Of a stretch of DNA of 30,005 bases, positions 21,339 to 28,572 are shown piece by piece (the first letter of the stretch is position 1; each line of letters starts with the position of its first letter). Location of the stretch: the NCBI GenBank assembly GCA_002340985.1, contig DDNC01000018.1:82001-112005 (forward strand), given 5' to 3'. The notes beneath the pieces were generated by a model. It did no database searches and was not told the origin of the DNA. It saw only the letters and a list, made by a program, of their open reading frames with translations. The position numbers and the translations under genes are program-made. Source of the stretch: Firmicutes bacterium UBA2530 (GTDB lineage: Bacteria; Bacillota; Clostridia; Tissierellales; Sedimentibacteraceae).

Positions 21339-22550
21339 ATGTTAACATCGCTTGCTTTTATTTTTCTCGTAGGACTTTCAATGGCAGCTATTTGTCAACG
21401 GCTCAAGCTGCCGCGCATTATCGGCATGCTGGCAACCGGCATATTATTGGGACCGCATGTACTGAATTTTCTTGACGGGTCTATTCTTTCCATCTCCGCT
21501 GATTTACGGCAGATGGCGCTAATTATTATACTGCTGCGGGCCGGTCTTTCGCTTGATATTTTGGATTTAAAAAAGGTAGGGCGTCCGGCGGTCATGATGT
21601 CATTCATACCGGCAAGTTTTGAGATTTTAGCTTTCTTTCTGTTTGCACCTTATATACTTGGTGTTACAAGGATTGAAGCGGCTGTTATGGGGGCCGTGCT
21701 GGGTGCGGTGTCTCCGGCTGTTGTTGTGCCTCGGATGGTACATTTAATGGAAACAAAATATGGTACCGACAAAAGTATTCCGCAGCTTATTATGGCAGGA
21801 GCATCCTGTGATGATATTTTTGTCATCGTATTGTTTTTAACATTTGTCAGCATGGCGCAGGGAGGAGCCGCAAGGATAATGGATTTTGTGAACATTCCTA
21901 TTTCCATTATTCTCGGAATTGTGCTTGGTGCTGTCGCCGGATGGTTACTCAGCCTGTTTTTCGAGACTGCCTACACTCATAGGAAATATGTGCGCAACAG
22001 CATGAAGGTTATTATTGTTCTTGGGCTTTCTTTCATGCTTATGGCAGTTGAAATCTGGATGAAGGGTTTAGTATCAATTTCCGGGCTGCTTGCCGTTATG
22101 AGTATGGCATGCGTGCTGCAAATGAAAAGCACGGCATTTGTGTCAAAGAGGCTGTCCGAAAAAGTTGGCAAGCTATGGCTTGCAGCAGAGGTGATTTTAT
22201 TTGTGCTGGTAGGTGCCGCAGTCGACATCAGATATACCGTTGGTGCCGGGCTTGCCGCCGTGGGAATGATTTTTCTTGCCCTCATATTTCGTTCAATCGG
22301 TGTCTTCCTCTGCCTTGTGGGTACATCAATGAATATGAAAGAACGCATTTTCTGCATGATTGCCTATCTGCCCAAAGCAACGGTGCAGGCTGCCATCGGT
22401 TCCGTTCCGCTTTCCCTGGGATTGCCATGCGGTAAAATTGTCCTGTCGGTAGCCGTACTCGCCATCATCATAACAGCTCCGCTGGGCGCCCTTGGTATGG
22501 ATATGAGCTATAGAACTCTGCTTTCCAAAGAGGAGATACCGGAACAGTAA
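21339..22550 (+). CDS. Cation:proton antiporter (CPA/NhaP-like family)
   Basis: A 403-residue membrane protein with about 12 helices, from the Na+(K+)/H+ exchanger Pfam family. The conserved IGMLATGILLGPHVL is near 28-42, SPAVVVPRMV at 125-134 and the ion-binding GASCDD at 154-159. An Asp-Asp pair (D158-D159) at the unwound-helix site is typical of electrogenic antiporters, whereas Asn-Asp marks electroneutral ones, so net charge movement is likely. There is no C-terminal TrkA/RCK regulatory domain. AAGGAGG fits the ATG at 21339. The ion cannot be fixed from sequence; sodium fits the nearby sodium-linked genes. It is probably a single-gene unit between two terminators. Confidence 0.85.
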   Translation: MLTSLAFIFLVGLSMAAICQRLKLPRIIGMLATGILLGPHVLNFLDGSILSISADLRQMALIIILLRAGLSLDILDLKKVGRPAVMMSFIPASFEILAFFLFAPYILGVTRIEAAVMGAVLGAVSPAVVVPRMVHLMETKYGTDKSIPQLIMAGASCDDIFVIVLFLTFVSMAQGGAARIMDFVNIPISIILGIVLGAVAGWLLSLFFETAYTHRKYVRNSMKVIIVLGLSFMLMAVEIWMKGLVSISGLLAVMSMACVLQMKSTAFVSKRLSEKVGKLWLAAEVILFVLVGAAVDIRYTVGAGLAAVGMIFLALIFRSIGVFLCLVGTSMNMKERIFCMIAYLPKATVQAAIGSVPLSLGLPCGKIVLSVAVLAIIITAPLGALGMDMSYRTLLSKEEIPEQ

Positions 22551-22570
22551 AAAAGCTACACAAGTGTAAT

Positions 22571-22609
22571 ATAGAGGTGTAAAAGCAATAAATGCCTTCA
22601 CACCTCTAT
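22571..22609. terminator. Terminator between the antiporter gene and the convergent membrane gene
   Basis: ATAGAGGTGT (22571-22580) pairs perfectly with ACACCTCTAT (22600-22609) around a partly paired 19-base loop. It lies between convergent genes, without a strong T-run on either side. Confidence 0.6.
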
Positions 22610-22620
22610 GTAATGAAATA

Positions 22621-22974
22621 TTATTTTTTATTTCTCTTAAATGATTTTCCTGTCTTTAGTCCGAAGTATGATATTGTAAGAATCAAAAGCATGTAAATTA
22701 TATAGAGTGCGTTGAATTCCCTGTACATGTAGAACAGAAGAACTATCACTCCTGGGAGATTCAGCCACGGCATGGAAAGAAGTGGTTTTTCGGGCTTCCA
22801 TATGCCTAGTATAATGCCTGCTATTCCGTAGATTATCAGTACTATCAATATTGTTATTATTCGTTCATACATCGTGCCGTCTGTGAATATTGACAGAAAT
22901 ACCCCAAATATTCCAAGCAGAAGGCCTGTAATCAGCGCGGCAATGTATACTGCCTTTTTTTTATTCTTTTCCAT
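22621..22974 (-). CDS. Small membrane protein of unknown function, third gene of the hflKC operon
   Basis: A 117-residue protein with four predicted membrane helices (about 8-30, 38-58, 72-84 and 88-106) and basic ends (MEKNKKK, KSFKRNKK) that place both termini in the cytoplasm. I do not recognise the family. GGAG lies seven bases before the ATG. It starts 14 bases after the hflC stop on the same strand, so it is almost certainly co-transcribed with hflK and hflC. It may belong to or modulate the HflKC membrane assembly, but nothing in the sequence shows this directly. Confidence 0.7.
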   Translation of the reverse strand: MEKNKKKAVYIAALITGLLLGIFGVFLSIFTDGTMYERIITILIVLIIYGIAGIILGIWKPEKPLLSMPWLNLPGVIVLLFYMYREFNALYIIYMLLILTISYFGLKTGKSFKRNKK

Positions 22975-22988
22975 ACATATCTCCGTTA

Positions 22989-23879
22989 TTATTTTCCGTT
23001 CAATACTCTTACTATGAAGCTGTCTGCAGGGAGTATGATGGTTTTGTCTCCGCGCATGGTGGACTTTAACGCTTCAAGACTTCGGATAAATTCGTAATAC
23101 TGAACTCTGTCTTCTGTGGAATAGGCTTCGGCAATAATTTTCATGTATTCGCTTTCGCCCTGTCCCTTCAATTCTTCGGCGTCGGCCTTTGCTTTTGACA
23201 GAAGTATTCCAACTTCCTTGTCGGTTTCATTCACTACCTTGCTTGCCTCCAGGTTTCCGCCGGCTCTGTAGCTTTCAGCCATTTGTGTTCTCTCTGATAT
23301 CATCCTGCTGTACACGGCTGTTTCATTGTCCTTTGGAAGGTCAAGACGCTTAATTTCAACGGCTACTGTGGAAACTCCGTAATTTCCCAGCTGCGCATTG
23401 ACAAGCTCTGTTATTACGGTATTCACATCGTCGATTGAGCTGTTGTCTGAATTTATAATGTCCGTCTGATTCATTGTACCGAGCGTATTTTTTACTGCGT
23501 TGTAAACCACTGCGTCTATGCGGTTTTCCATTTCGGAAATTCTGCTTACTGTACGCATAAATTTGTAGGGATCATCTATTTGCCAAACAGCAAAATTATC
23601 AACCACCAAGGTTTTTTTGTCTCCCGTGAGAACCTCTGAAGGAGGCACGTCATACATCATTCTGAACTGAGGAATTTTTTCCACTTTATCTACCACAGGC
23701 AGTTTGAAATGTAGCCCTGCACTATCATGTATTGCCTGAAATTTCGAAAATCTCGTTACATAGGCATATTCATTTTCTCTGACCATGTATGCAGTATTCG
23801 CAAATATTATCACAAGTAAAATCAACAGCAGTATTTTAATAAATGAACCAGAATTTCCTTTTCTCTTTGTTTCCTGCAT
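22989..23879 (-). CDS. hflC: HflC, SPFH/band 7 membrane protein
   Basis: A 296-residue protein with one N-terminal membrane helix (12-32) and an SPFH/band 7 domain (about 33-190), followed by a charged helical stretch (205-260) with the typical ISERTQMAESYRAGGNLEASKV segment. In Escherichia coli HflC forms a large ring with HflK around the protease FtsH and limits its access to membrane substrates. AGLHFKLP near 54 is the family signature and is also in the HflK here. The start codon overlaps the hflK stop by one base (TAATG), a strong sign of coupled translation and equal stoichiometry. No ftsH is in the window. The length is normal for the family. Confidence 0.92.
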   Translation of the reverse strand: MQETKRKGNSGSFIKILLLILLVIIFANTAYMVRENEYAYVTRFSKFQAIHDSAGLHFKLPVVDKVEKIPQFRMMYDVPPSEVLTGDKKTLVVDNFAVWQIDDPYKFMRTVSRISEMENRIDAVVYNAVKNTLGTMNQTDIINSDNSSIDDVNTVITELVNAQLGNYGVSTVAVEIKRLDLPKDNETAVYSRMISERTQMAESYRAGGNLEASKVVNETDKEVGILLSKAKADAEELKGQGESEYMKIIAEAYSTEDRVQYYEFIRSLEALKSTMRGDKTIILPADSFIVRVLNGK

Positions 23880-24919
23880 TAGTTTCCACCTCCGTTTGAT
23901 GTTTCTGGATTTGAAAAGCTTTTTATAGGAAGAAGCTTCTGCACTCCGCCCTCTGATGAATCAATATATACCGTAATTCCCGGAAGTATTTCCTCAATAG
24001 TCTCCAGGTACATTCTTGTACGAGTTATATCCTTATTTTTCGCATATTCTGTATACATTGAGTTAAATCTTGCAACCTCTCCTCTTGCTTCGTTTATTTT
24101 TGATTCCTTGAAAGATTCAGCTTCACGTATGAGCTTATCAGCTTCACTTTCCGCAGCGGGAATGGTTTTGTTCTTATATGCCAAGGCTTCATTTATTCTT
24201 GTTTCTTTTTCCTGCTTTGCTGTTTCAACTTCCTTGAATGCTCTTACTACATCAGAAGTAGGGGGTTCACTGTCCTGAATTTTTACATCCAGTATCTGCA
24301 CACCAAGGTCGTAATTATTAAGCTTATTTATTATTTTTTCCTTTATTTCTGCCTGAATAATTGATTTTTCCGTTGTTAAAACTCCATCGACATTTTTAGA
24401 ACCAATGATGCTCCTTGCAGATGACTGGGCAATCATTTTGAGTATTTTGGCCGGCTCATCTGAGTTGTATATGAATTTTACAGGGTCTGATATTTTCCAT
24501 TCTATAAAGAAGTCTATGTTTACAATGTTGAAATCTCCTGTAATCATTTTTGCTTCCTCGGCGACAGTTGAATCATTGGAATAACCCATTTGCAGCTTCT
24601 GCGTCTTATTGACAGCCACCTTCGTGACATTCTGTATAGGGGACGGCAGCTTAAAATGAAGTCCGGCAGACTCCACACTTGTTACTTTTCCCAGAGTAGT
24701 TACTACCGCCTGTTCAGTTTCTTCCACAGTGTACTGGCAGGACATTATTCCATATAAGGCTGCAATCAACAGGGGCAATAACAGCACAACCTTTAAGTTT
24801 CTGCGTTTTTTGGGCGGTTTCTCACTGCTGTCCTGCCCGGGATATACAAACTGGTTTTTTGAGCCTTCTGCGTTGTTAATCATTACGATAAGTCTCTCAA
24901 TTAAATCTCTGATCTTCAT
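23879..24919 (-). CDS. hflK: HflK, SPFH/band 7 membrane protein
   Basis: A 346-residue HflK. It has a short cytoplasmic head, a membrane helix (about 42-60), an SPFH domain (62-240) with the shared AGLHFKLP motif, a coiled-coil helix rich in Glu and Lys (230-290) and a Gly/Asn tail (SNGGGN). The head lacks the long glycine-rich region of proteobacterial HflK. ATG 24919 was chosen because AGGAG lies five bases upstream; a GTG six bases earlier would add two residues. It is the first gene of a three-gene minus-strand operon with hflC and a small membrane gene, under the promoter at 24982-24990. Confidence 0.92.
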   Translation of the reverse strand: MKIRDLIERLIVMINNAEGSKNQFVYPGQDSSEKPPKKRRNLKVVLLLPLLIAALYGIMSCQYTVEETEQAVVTTLGKVTSVESAGLHFKLPSPIQNVTKVAVNKTQKLQMGYSNDSTVAEEAKMITGDFNIVNIDFFIEWKISDPVKFIYNSDEPAKILKMIAQSSARSIIGSKNVDGVLTTEKSIIQAEIKEKIINKLNNYDLGVQILDVKIQDSEPPTSDVVRAFKEVETAKQEKETRINEALAYKNKTIPAAESEADKLIREAESFKESKINEARGEVARFNSMYTEYAKNKDITRTRMYLETIEEILPGITVYIDSSEGGVQKLLPIKSFSNPETSNGGGN

Positions 24920-24981
24920 GGCCACTCCTTTAATAAGATTTATAGGTAATTATTTTATACCCATTTTTGATTCTTTGTATC

Positions 24982-24990
24982 ATTATATCA
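24982..24990 (-). promoter_or_regulatory. Extended -10 promoter for the hflKC operon
   Basis: Read on the minus strand this is TGATATAAT, a perfect -10 with a TG extension, 63 bases before the hflK ATG. The -35 (TTTCTA at 17-base spacing) is weak. Confidence 0.5.
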
Positions 24991-25064
24991 CAATATGGTA
25001 TGCTTAGAAATACAAATGACATAAATTAATAAATGCATATGGTTTAAAACTCTGTCATATACGG

Positions 25065-25070
25065 TATAAT
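25065..25070 (+). promoter_or_regulatory. Candidate -10 for the small membrane gene / namA operon
   Basis: A perfect TATAAT 25 bases before the ATG at 25095; the upstream TTTAAA at 17 bases is a poor -35. The position, directly ahead of AGGAGGAG, is right for a short leader. Confidence 0.4.
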
Positions 25071-25094
25071 ATAAATATTACAGGAGGAGAAGCT

Positions 25095-25466
25095 ATGAAA
25101 AAATACAAGTCATTAACAATTGGTGCGATTATTGCCGTATTTTCATTTGTTATCTCTTATTTCGGAACGAACTATGTAAATGGAAGAGACATTACAGACA
25201 ATATATTAGCATATGTGGTATTGGCTGCTGTGCTTGGTACAATATCGGCCGTGTTTCACCACTACGGATTAAAATATTCGTTCTATATTTTCACCACAGG
25301 AATCGCAGTGGGATTTTTTGAAATGTTTCGAAGTTTCATGTCAGATTTAAACGGATGGGAAGAGCTGGCGGGAGTTATATCTCTCATGTTCTGGCTGGTT
25401 GTGGGGTTTCTTGGCGGTATTGCTGTTCAAATTATTGTTTGGTTATATAAAAAATATAAAAAGTAA
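25095..25466 (+). CDS. Small four-helix membrane protein of unknown function
   Basis: A 123-residue protein with four predicted membrane helices (about 7-27, 38-56, 63-80 and 93-117) and basic ends (MKKYK, YKKYKK), so both termini are probably cytoplasmic. I do not recognise a family. AGGAGGAG precedes the ATG. The namA-like gene starts 12 bases after its stop, with its ribosome site just after this gene, so the two are likely co-transcribed. There is no obvious functional link between a small membrane protein and an ene-reductase. Confidence 0.7.
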   Translation: MKKYKSLTIGAIIAVFSFVISYFGTNYVNGRDITDNILAYVVLAAVLGTISAVFHHYGLKYSFYIFTTGIAVGFFEMFRSFMSDLNGWEELAGVISLMFWLVVGFLGGIAVQIIVWLYKKYKK

Positions 25467-25478
25467 ATGGAGGAAGAT

Positions 25479-26510
25479 ATGTCTAAACTCTTTTCGAGCT
25501 TCACAATTAAAAATACGGAGTTAAAAAACAGGATTGTAATGGCACCCATGTGCATGTATAGTGCAGATGATGAAGGAAATGCAAAGGATTGGCATTATCT
25601 GCACTATACATCCAGGGCTGTTGGTGGTACGGGATTGATAATACAAGAGGCAACAGCTGTTGAGTCAAGAGGGAGAATTTCTTCCAACGATCTTGGAATA
25701 TGGGATGATTCTCATATAGAGGAACTGAAGAGGATAGTTGATGCATGCAAGGCTCACGGAGTAAAGATGGGCATTCAGCTTGCCCATGCCGGAAGGAAGT
25801 GCGAGGCTGAAAATGAAAGAATAATAGCACCAAGCGCCATTGCATTCAGCGATGAGTACAGGGTTCCTGCAGAAATGACAAAGGAAGAAATAAAGGAAGT
25901 TATTCAGGCTTTCAGGGATGCGGCGGAAAGAAGCATAAAAGTAGGATATGATTTTGTTGAGGTTCACGGAGCCCATGGATATCTTATAAATGAATTCCTG
26001 TCGCCGCTTACGAATAAAAGAACAGATGAATACGGTGGTGGAAGCAAGGAAAACAGAGCAAGGTTCTTAAAAGAGGTACTGCATGCCGTAAGAGAGGTAT
26101 GGACTGCAGAGAGGACTTTACTGCTCAGGGTTTCTGCTGAGGATTATTCCGAAGGAGGAAATCATCCTGAGGATTTGGCTGATTTAATTAACCTTGTAAA
26201 GGAAGAAGGGGTGGACATAGTGGATGTAAGCTCCGGCGGAGTTGTGAATGTTGCGCCGAAGGCATTTCAGGGATATCAGGTTAAGTTTGCCGAAGTTATC
26301 AGAGAAAAAACAAATCTACCTGTTATTGCCGGCGGGCTTATAGTTGAGCCTCACATGGCGGAAGAAATATTGCAAAACGGCAGAGCAGATTTTATTTTCT
26401 TCGGAAGAGAGCTTCTGAGAAATCCGTACTGGCCGCTGTATGCAGCTCATGAGCTGCACAGTGAAACAGGGTGGCCCGAGCAGTACGAAAGAGCAAAATT
26501 CAGAAAATAA
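25479..26510 (+). CDS. namA: NADPH dehydrogenase NamA / YqjM-type old yellow enzyme
   Basis: A 343-residue FMN-dependent ene-reductase of the thermophilic-like (YqjM) class, which reduces activated C=C bonds of enones and nitro compounds with NADPH. Class hallmarks: C25 in MAPMCMYS (the redox-tuning Cys of YqjM) with Y27, Q100 in GIQLAHAGRK, the substrate-binding pair H163/H166 in VHGAHGYL, and NEFLSPLTNKRTDEYGG. YqjM is 338 residues, so the length fits, and there is no iron-sulfur or second flavin domain as in longer dienoyl-CoA reductases. The ATG at 25479 has GGAGG at ideal spacing; an in-frame ATG at 25467 overlaps that site. It follows a small membrane gene in an apparent operon. The physiological substrate is usually unknown; xenobiotic or electrophile detoxification is typical. 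Confidence 0.93.
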   Translation: MSKLFSSFTIKNTELKNRIVMAPMCMYSADDEGNAKDWHYLHYTSRAVGGTGLIIQEATAVESRGRISSNDLGIWDDSHIEELKRIVDACKAHGVKMGIQLAHAGRKCEAENERIIAPSAIAFSDEYRVPAEMTKEEIKEVIQAFRDAAERSIKVGYDFVEVHGAHGYLINEFLSPLTNKRTDEYGGGSKENRARFLKEVLHAVREVWTAERTLLLRVSAEDYSEGGNHPEDLADLINLVKEEGVDIVDVSSGGVVNVAPKAFQGYQVKFAEVIREKTNLPVIAGGLIVEPHMAEEILQNGRADFIFFGRELLRNPYWPLYAAHELHSETGWPEQYERAKFRK

Positions 26511-26577
26511 ATTCACAACATCTGAATATTATAATAATGTGAACAAAAATTCTGTAATTATTGAAGGAGAGCAGCAA

Positions 26578-27015
26578 ATGAAAAGATTACTTACATTTTT
26601 AATTAAACTGATGTGTTATGCCGTTTTATTTGCTGCCATATTTGCCGCTTCAGCATACGGGGGATATATGTATATAAGGCCGTCCGGCTACGTAAATCTG
26701 AACAGCACTCCTCCAATAAGCTATACCGTTAACAGCTTCAACAGGGTAATAGATGTGAACACGGAAAATAAGGAGATTTTGAAAGGAGTTAATGTAAATC
26801 ATAAGAATATTGTGGATGCAGTGCAAATTACAATAGATTTTATGGCTGAAAACGGATACCTTGTCCATGATTCTACGGGATTTACAATATCTGTTTCAAG
26901 TTCTGATAAGGATAAGGCAGGTTCAATGACAGAAAGGCTCAACAATGAAATACAAATTAGAAACGGTGAATATGCCGGTAAAAAAATAAAGGCAGGCTTA
27001 GTGCTGGGAAACTGA
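26578..27015 (+). CDS. Membrane-anchored protein with an RsgI-middle-like domain, lacking the anti-sigma part
   Basis: A 145-residue protein with an N-terminal membrane helix (7-29) and an extracytoplasmic domain. The pattern YVNLNS-PPISYTVNSFNRVIDV...KEILKGVNVNHKNIVDAVQITIDFMAENGYL resembles the conserved region just outside the membrane in RsgI-type anti-sigma-I factors (N-x-N-P-S-I-x-x-x-x-N-x-F-x-R-V-I). Two parts are missing: the cytoplasmic anti-sigma domain, since only six residues precede the helix, and the Asn-Pro autocleavage motif, replaced by S-T-P-P (43-46). It ends after that domain with no carbohydrate-binding or sensor module. The ATG at 26578 has AAGGAGAG; a longer frame from 26440 would overlap namA and was rejected. 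There is no sigI gene nearby. The domain call is from pattern only and is moderately sure. Confidence 0.6.
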   Translation: MKRLLTFLIKLMCYAVLFAAIFAASAYGGYMYIRPSGYVNLNSTPPISYTVNSFNRVIDVNTENKEILKGVNVNHKNIVDAVQITIDFMAENGYLVHDSTGFTISVSSSDKDKAGSMTERLNNEIQIRNGEYAGKKIKAGLVLGN

Positions 27016-27071
27016 ATAATTTATATCTGCGGTGGCAACATAAACCGCAAAATCATTTATCGAGGTAGTTT

Positions 27072-27695
27072 ATGGAGCTGAAGCAAGGGAACTTAAATAT
27101 ATTTTATGAAATAAACAAACACCTGTTGGCAGACGAAAAGCCGTCCATTTATTTAGAAAGTATTTCAGAGATGCCATTTTTCAGAGAGCATCCTTTTTAC
27201 ATGCTTTGTGATTTAAAAAAGGCGGAGCAGTCTCCGGTGCACCACGGGGAGGGAAATGCATGGGTGCATACAATGCTTGTTACGGACTATGCTGCATCCG
27301 AAAAGTACAGAAGCAAAAATGAAGCTGTATTTATGTGGGCTGCGCTGCTTCACGACATAGGAAAACCTCCCACAACTAAAATAAAAAAGGGCAAAATTAC
27401 TTCATATGACCACGAAAAGGTAGGAGCAGTAATGGCCGGAGAGTTTTTAAAGGAATTTTTTACGGATGCGGGGTTTATAAATGAAGTTTGTGCACTTGTG
27501 AGATGGCACATGCAAATACTCCATGTTGTGAAGGATATGCCGTTTGCGGATATAAAAGCAATGAAGGAAGAAGCGGACATAAATGAGGTGGCCTTGCTGG
27601 GCTTCTGTGACAGAATGGGGAGAAAAGGGTCTGACATTGAAAAAGAGAGACAGAATATTTCAATATTTCTGGAAAAGTGCAATAATAAAGGATGA
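27072..27695 (+). CDS. HD-domain metal-dependent phosphohydrolase
   Basis: A 207-residue cytoplasmic protein with a complete HD motif set: H66 (NAWVHTMLV), H94-D95 (LLHDIGKP), H114 (YDHEKVGA), H146 (VRWHMQ) and D180 (GFCDRMG). The layout H...HD...H...H...D is close to the HD domain found in bacterial tRNA nucleotidyltransferases and in small stand-alone HDIG hydrolases, which cleave cyclic or terminal phosphates from nucleotides or RNA. There is no nucleotidyltransferase or GGDEF domain. The substrate is unknown. GAGGT stands before the ATG at 27072. A strong bidirectional terminator follows the gene. The 56-base gap from the previous gene has no clear promoter, so joint transcription is possible. 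Confidence 0.85.
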   Translation: MELKQGNLNIFYEINKHLLADEKPSIYLESISEMPFFREHPFYMLCDLKKAEQSPVHHGEGNAWVHTMLVTDYAASEKYRSKNEAVFMWAALLHDIGKPPTTKIKKGKITSYDHEKVGAVMAGEFLKEFFTDAGFINEVCALVRWHMQILHVVKDMPFADIKAMKEEADINEVALLGFCDRMGRKGSDIEKERQNISIFLEKCNNKG

Positions 27696-27700
27696 TGTTA

Positions 27701-27728
27701 AAAAATTCCGGTATTCACCGGAATTTTT
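27701..27728. terminator. Bidirectional terminator between the HD gene and the YczE-like gene
   Basis: A perfect 12-bp stem, AAAAATTCCGGT (27701-27712) with ACCGGAATTTTT (27717-27728), loop ATTC. It gives a T5 run on each strand, so it serves both convergent genes. The stop codon of the minus-strand gene follows directly. Confidence 0.92.
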
Positions 27729-28391
27729 CTATGATTTAGCCAAAATAGACTTCATGTTTATCAATGTTTCAAAAATATTTTCATGGACTACGGATTTAAT
27801 ATCAAATTTCAAAAGCTTAAAAGTAAACTGCAGTATGAAGCCTATACCAAATACGGCAATAACCGTTCCAAGACCGACCTTGGCTCCAAGGAGGAAGCCT
27901 ATTAAGAGCACAGTTCCTTCTATGGAACCTCTTATGGCTCCAATGGGTACATTGGGAAGTCTTTTTCCAAGCGCTACCATCAGTGTATCCCTCGGGCCGC
28001 ATCCCATGCCGGGGCTTATGTACAGATATGAGGCGCAGCTTATTACAACCTGGCTCAATAAAAGCATTAGAACTCCCAGATAGAAATTTGTCATGAAGGG
28101 TATGATGTTGAGGGAACGCAGGAAATCTAACATTACGCCTATGAGCAGGGTATTCAGTATTGTTGCCAGGCCTATTTTTTCTTTAAGGAAGACCGAAACC
28201 GCAACAATGATTACAAGACCTGTCAATATACTGACATTTCCAAAGGAAATACCAGTTACATTTGATACTCCCATACCAAAGGCATCCCATGGTGCAAGGC
28301 CTACATTTGCTTGTACACTCAACGTTATTCCAAAGGAGTACACAAACAGTCCGAATAATAATTTCACGATTCTTTTCAAGTAATTTTCCAC
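27729..28391 (-). CDS. YczE/YitT-like integral membrane protein
   Basis: A 220-residue membrane protein with five or six predicted helices. I recognise the YczE family pattern: FGITLSVQANVGLAPWDAFGMGVS near 20-43 and SPGMGCGPRDTLMVALGKR near 126-144, two related halves with a P-W/R-D signature. The function is poorly known; Bacillus YczE influences antibiotic production, and no transport substrate is proved. The start is GTG at 28391, about five bases after AAGGTG; an overlapping ATG two bases upstream is out of frame. The promoter region holds a striking palindrome (28413-28433), so the gene may be under metal or redox control. It converges with the HD gene. Confidence 0.78.
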   Translation of the reverse strand: MENYLKRIVKLLFGLFVYSFGITLSVQANVGLAPWDAFGMGVSNVTGISFGNVSILTGLVIIVAVSVFLKEKIGLATILNTLLIGVMLDFLRSLNIIPFMTNFYLGVLMLLLSQVVISCASYLYISPGMGCGPRDTLMVALGKRLPNVPIGAIRGSIEGTVLLIGFLLGAKVGLGTVIAVFGIGFILQFTFKLLKFDIKSVVHENIFETLINMKSILAKS

Positions 28392-28412
28392 ATATTCACC
28401 TTGCTTTCGCTG

Positions 28413-28433
28413 ATAATGATATCATTATAATGA
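28413..28433. promoter_or_regulatory. Overlapping palindromes, candidate Fur/PerR-type operator over the YczE-like promoter
   Basis: A perfect 16-base palindrome ATAATGATATCATTAT (28413-28428) overlaps a perfect 12-base palindrome TCATTATAATGA (28422-28433). With the preceding TG it reads TGATAATGATATCATTATAA, very close to the Fur consensus (GATAATGAT, one base, ATCATTATC) but without the central base. The minus-strand -10 TATAAT (28429-28424) lies inside it, so a bound protein would block transcription of the YczE-like gene. Confidence 0.45.
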
Positions 28434-28532
28434 CTTAGTGCACAGGTGTCAATTAAATTCAGTCTCTGTATCCATATATTTCAAGCAACTCTCCGATATA
28501 TCAAACATATACTGGAAATAAGTGCTTTTTTA

Positions 28533-28541
28533 TGCTATAAT
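28533..28541 (+). promoter_or_regulatory. Promoter for the DUF975 gene
   Basis: TGCTATAAT, a perfect -10 with a TG extension. TGGAAA (28513-28518), 17 bases upstream, matches the -35 at four of six positions. The leader to the ATG at 28573 is about 25 bases. Confidence 0.55.
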
Positions 28542-28572
28542 TAAAAGAAAGAATGAGTGAGGAGGGATGGAT

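Noticed and set aside
26512..26543. Inverted TTCACA/TGTGAA pair before the RsgI-like gene
   Set aside because: The arms are short and 20 bases apart in A/T-rich DNA, and the TATAAT between them has no -35 at a usable distance.
27028..27049. Hairpin TGCGGT/ACCGCA between the RsgI-like gene and the HD gene
   Set aside because: The stem is only six bp with a 10-base loop and no T-run follows, so it is too weak to call a terminator.
27583..28083. A 166-residue plus-strand frame running through the HD gene end, the terminator and the YczE-like gene
   Set aside because: It crosses a strong bidirectional terminator and is antisense to a membrane protein gene, without a ribosome site.
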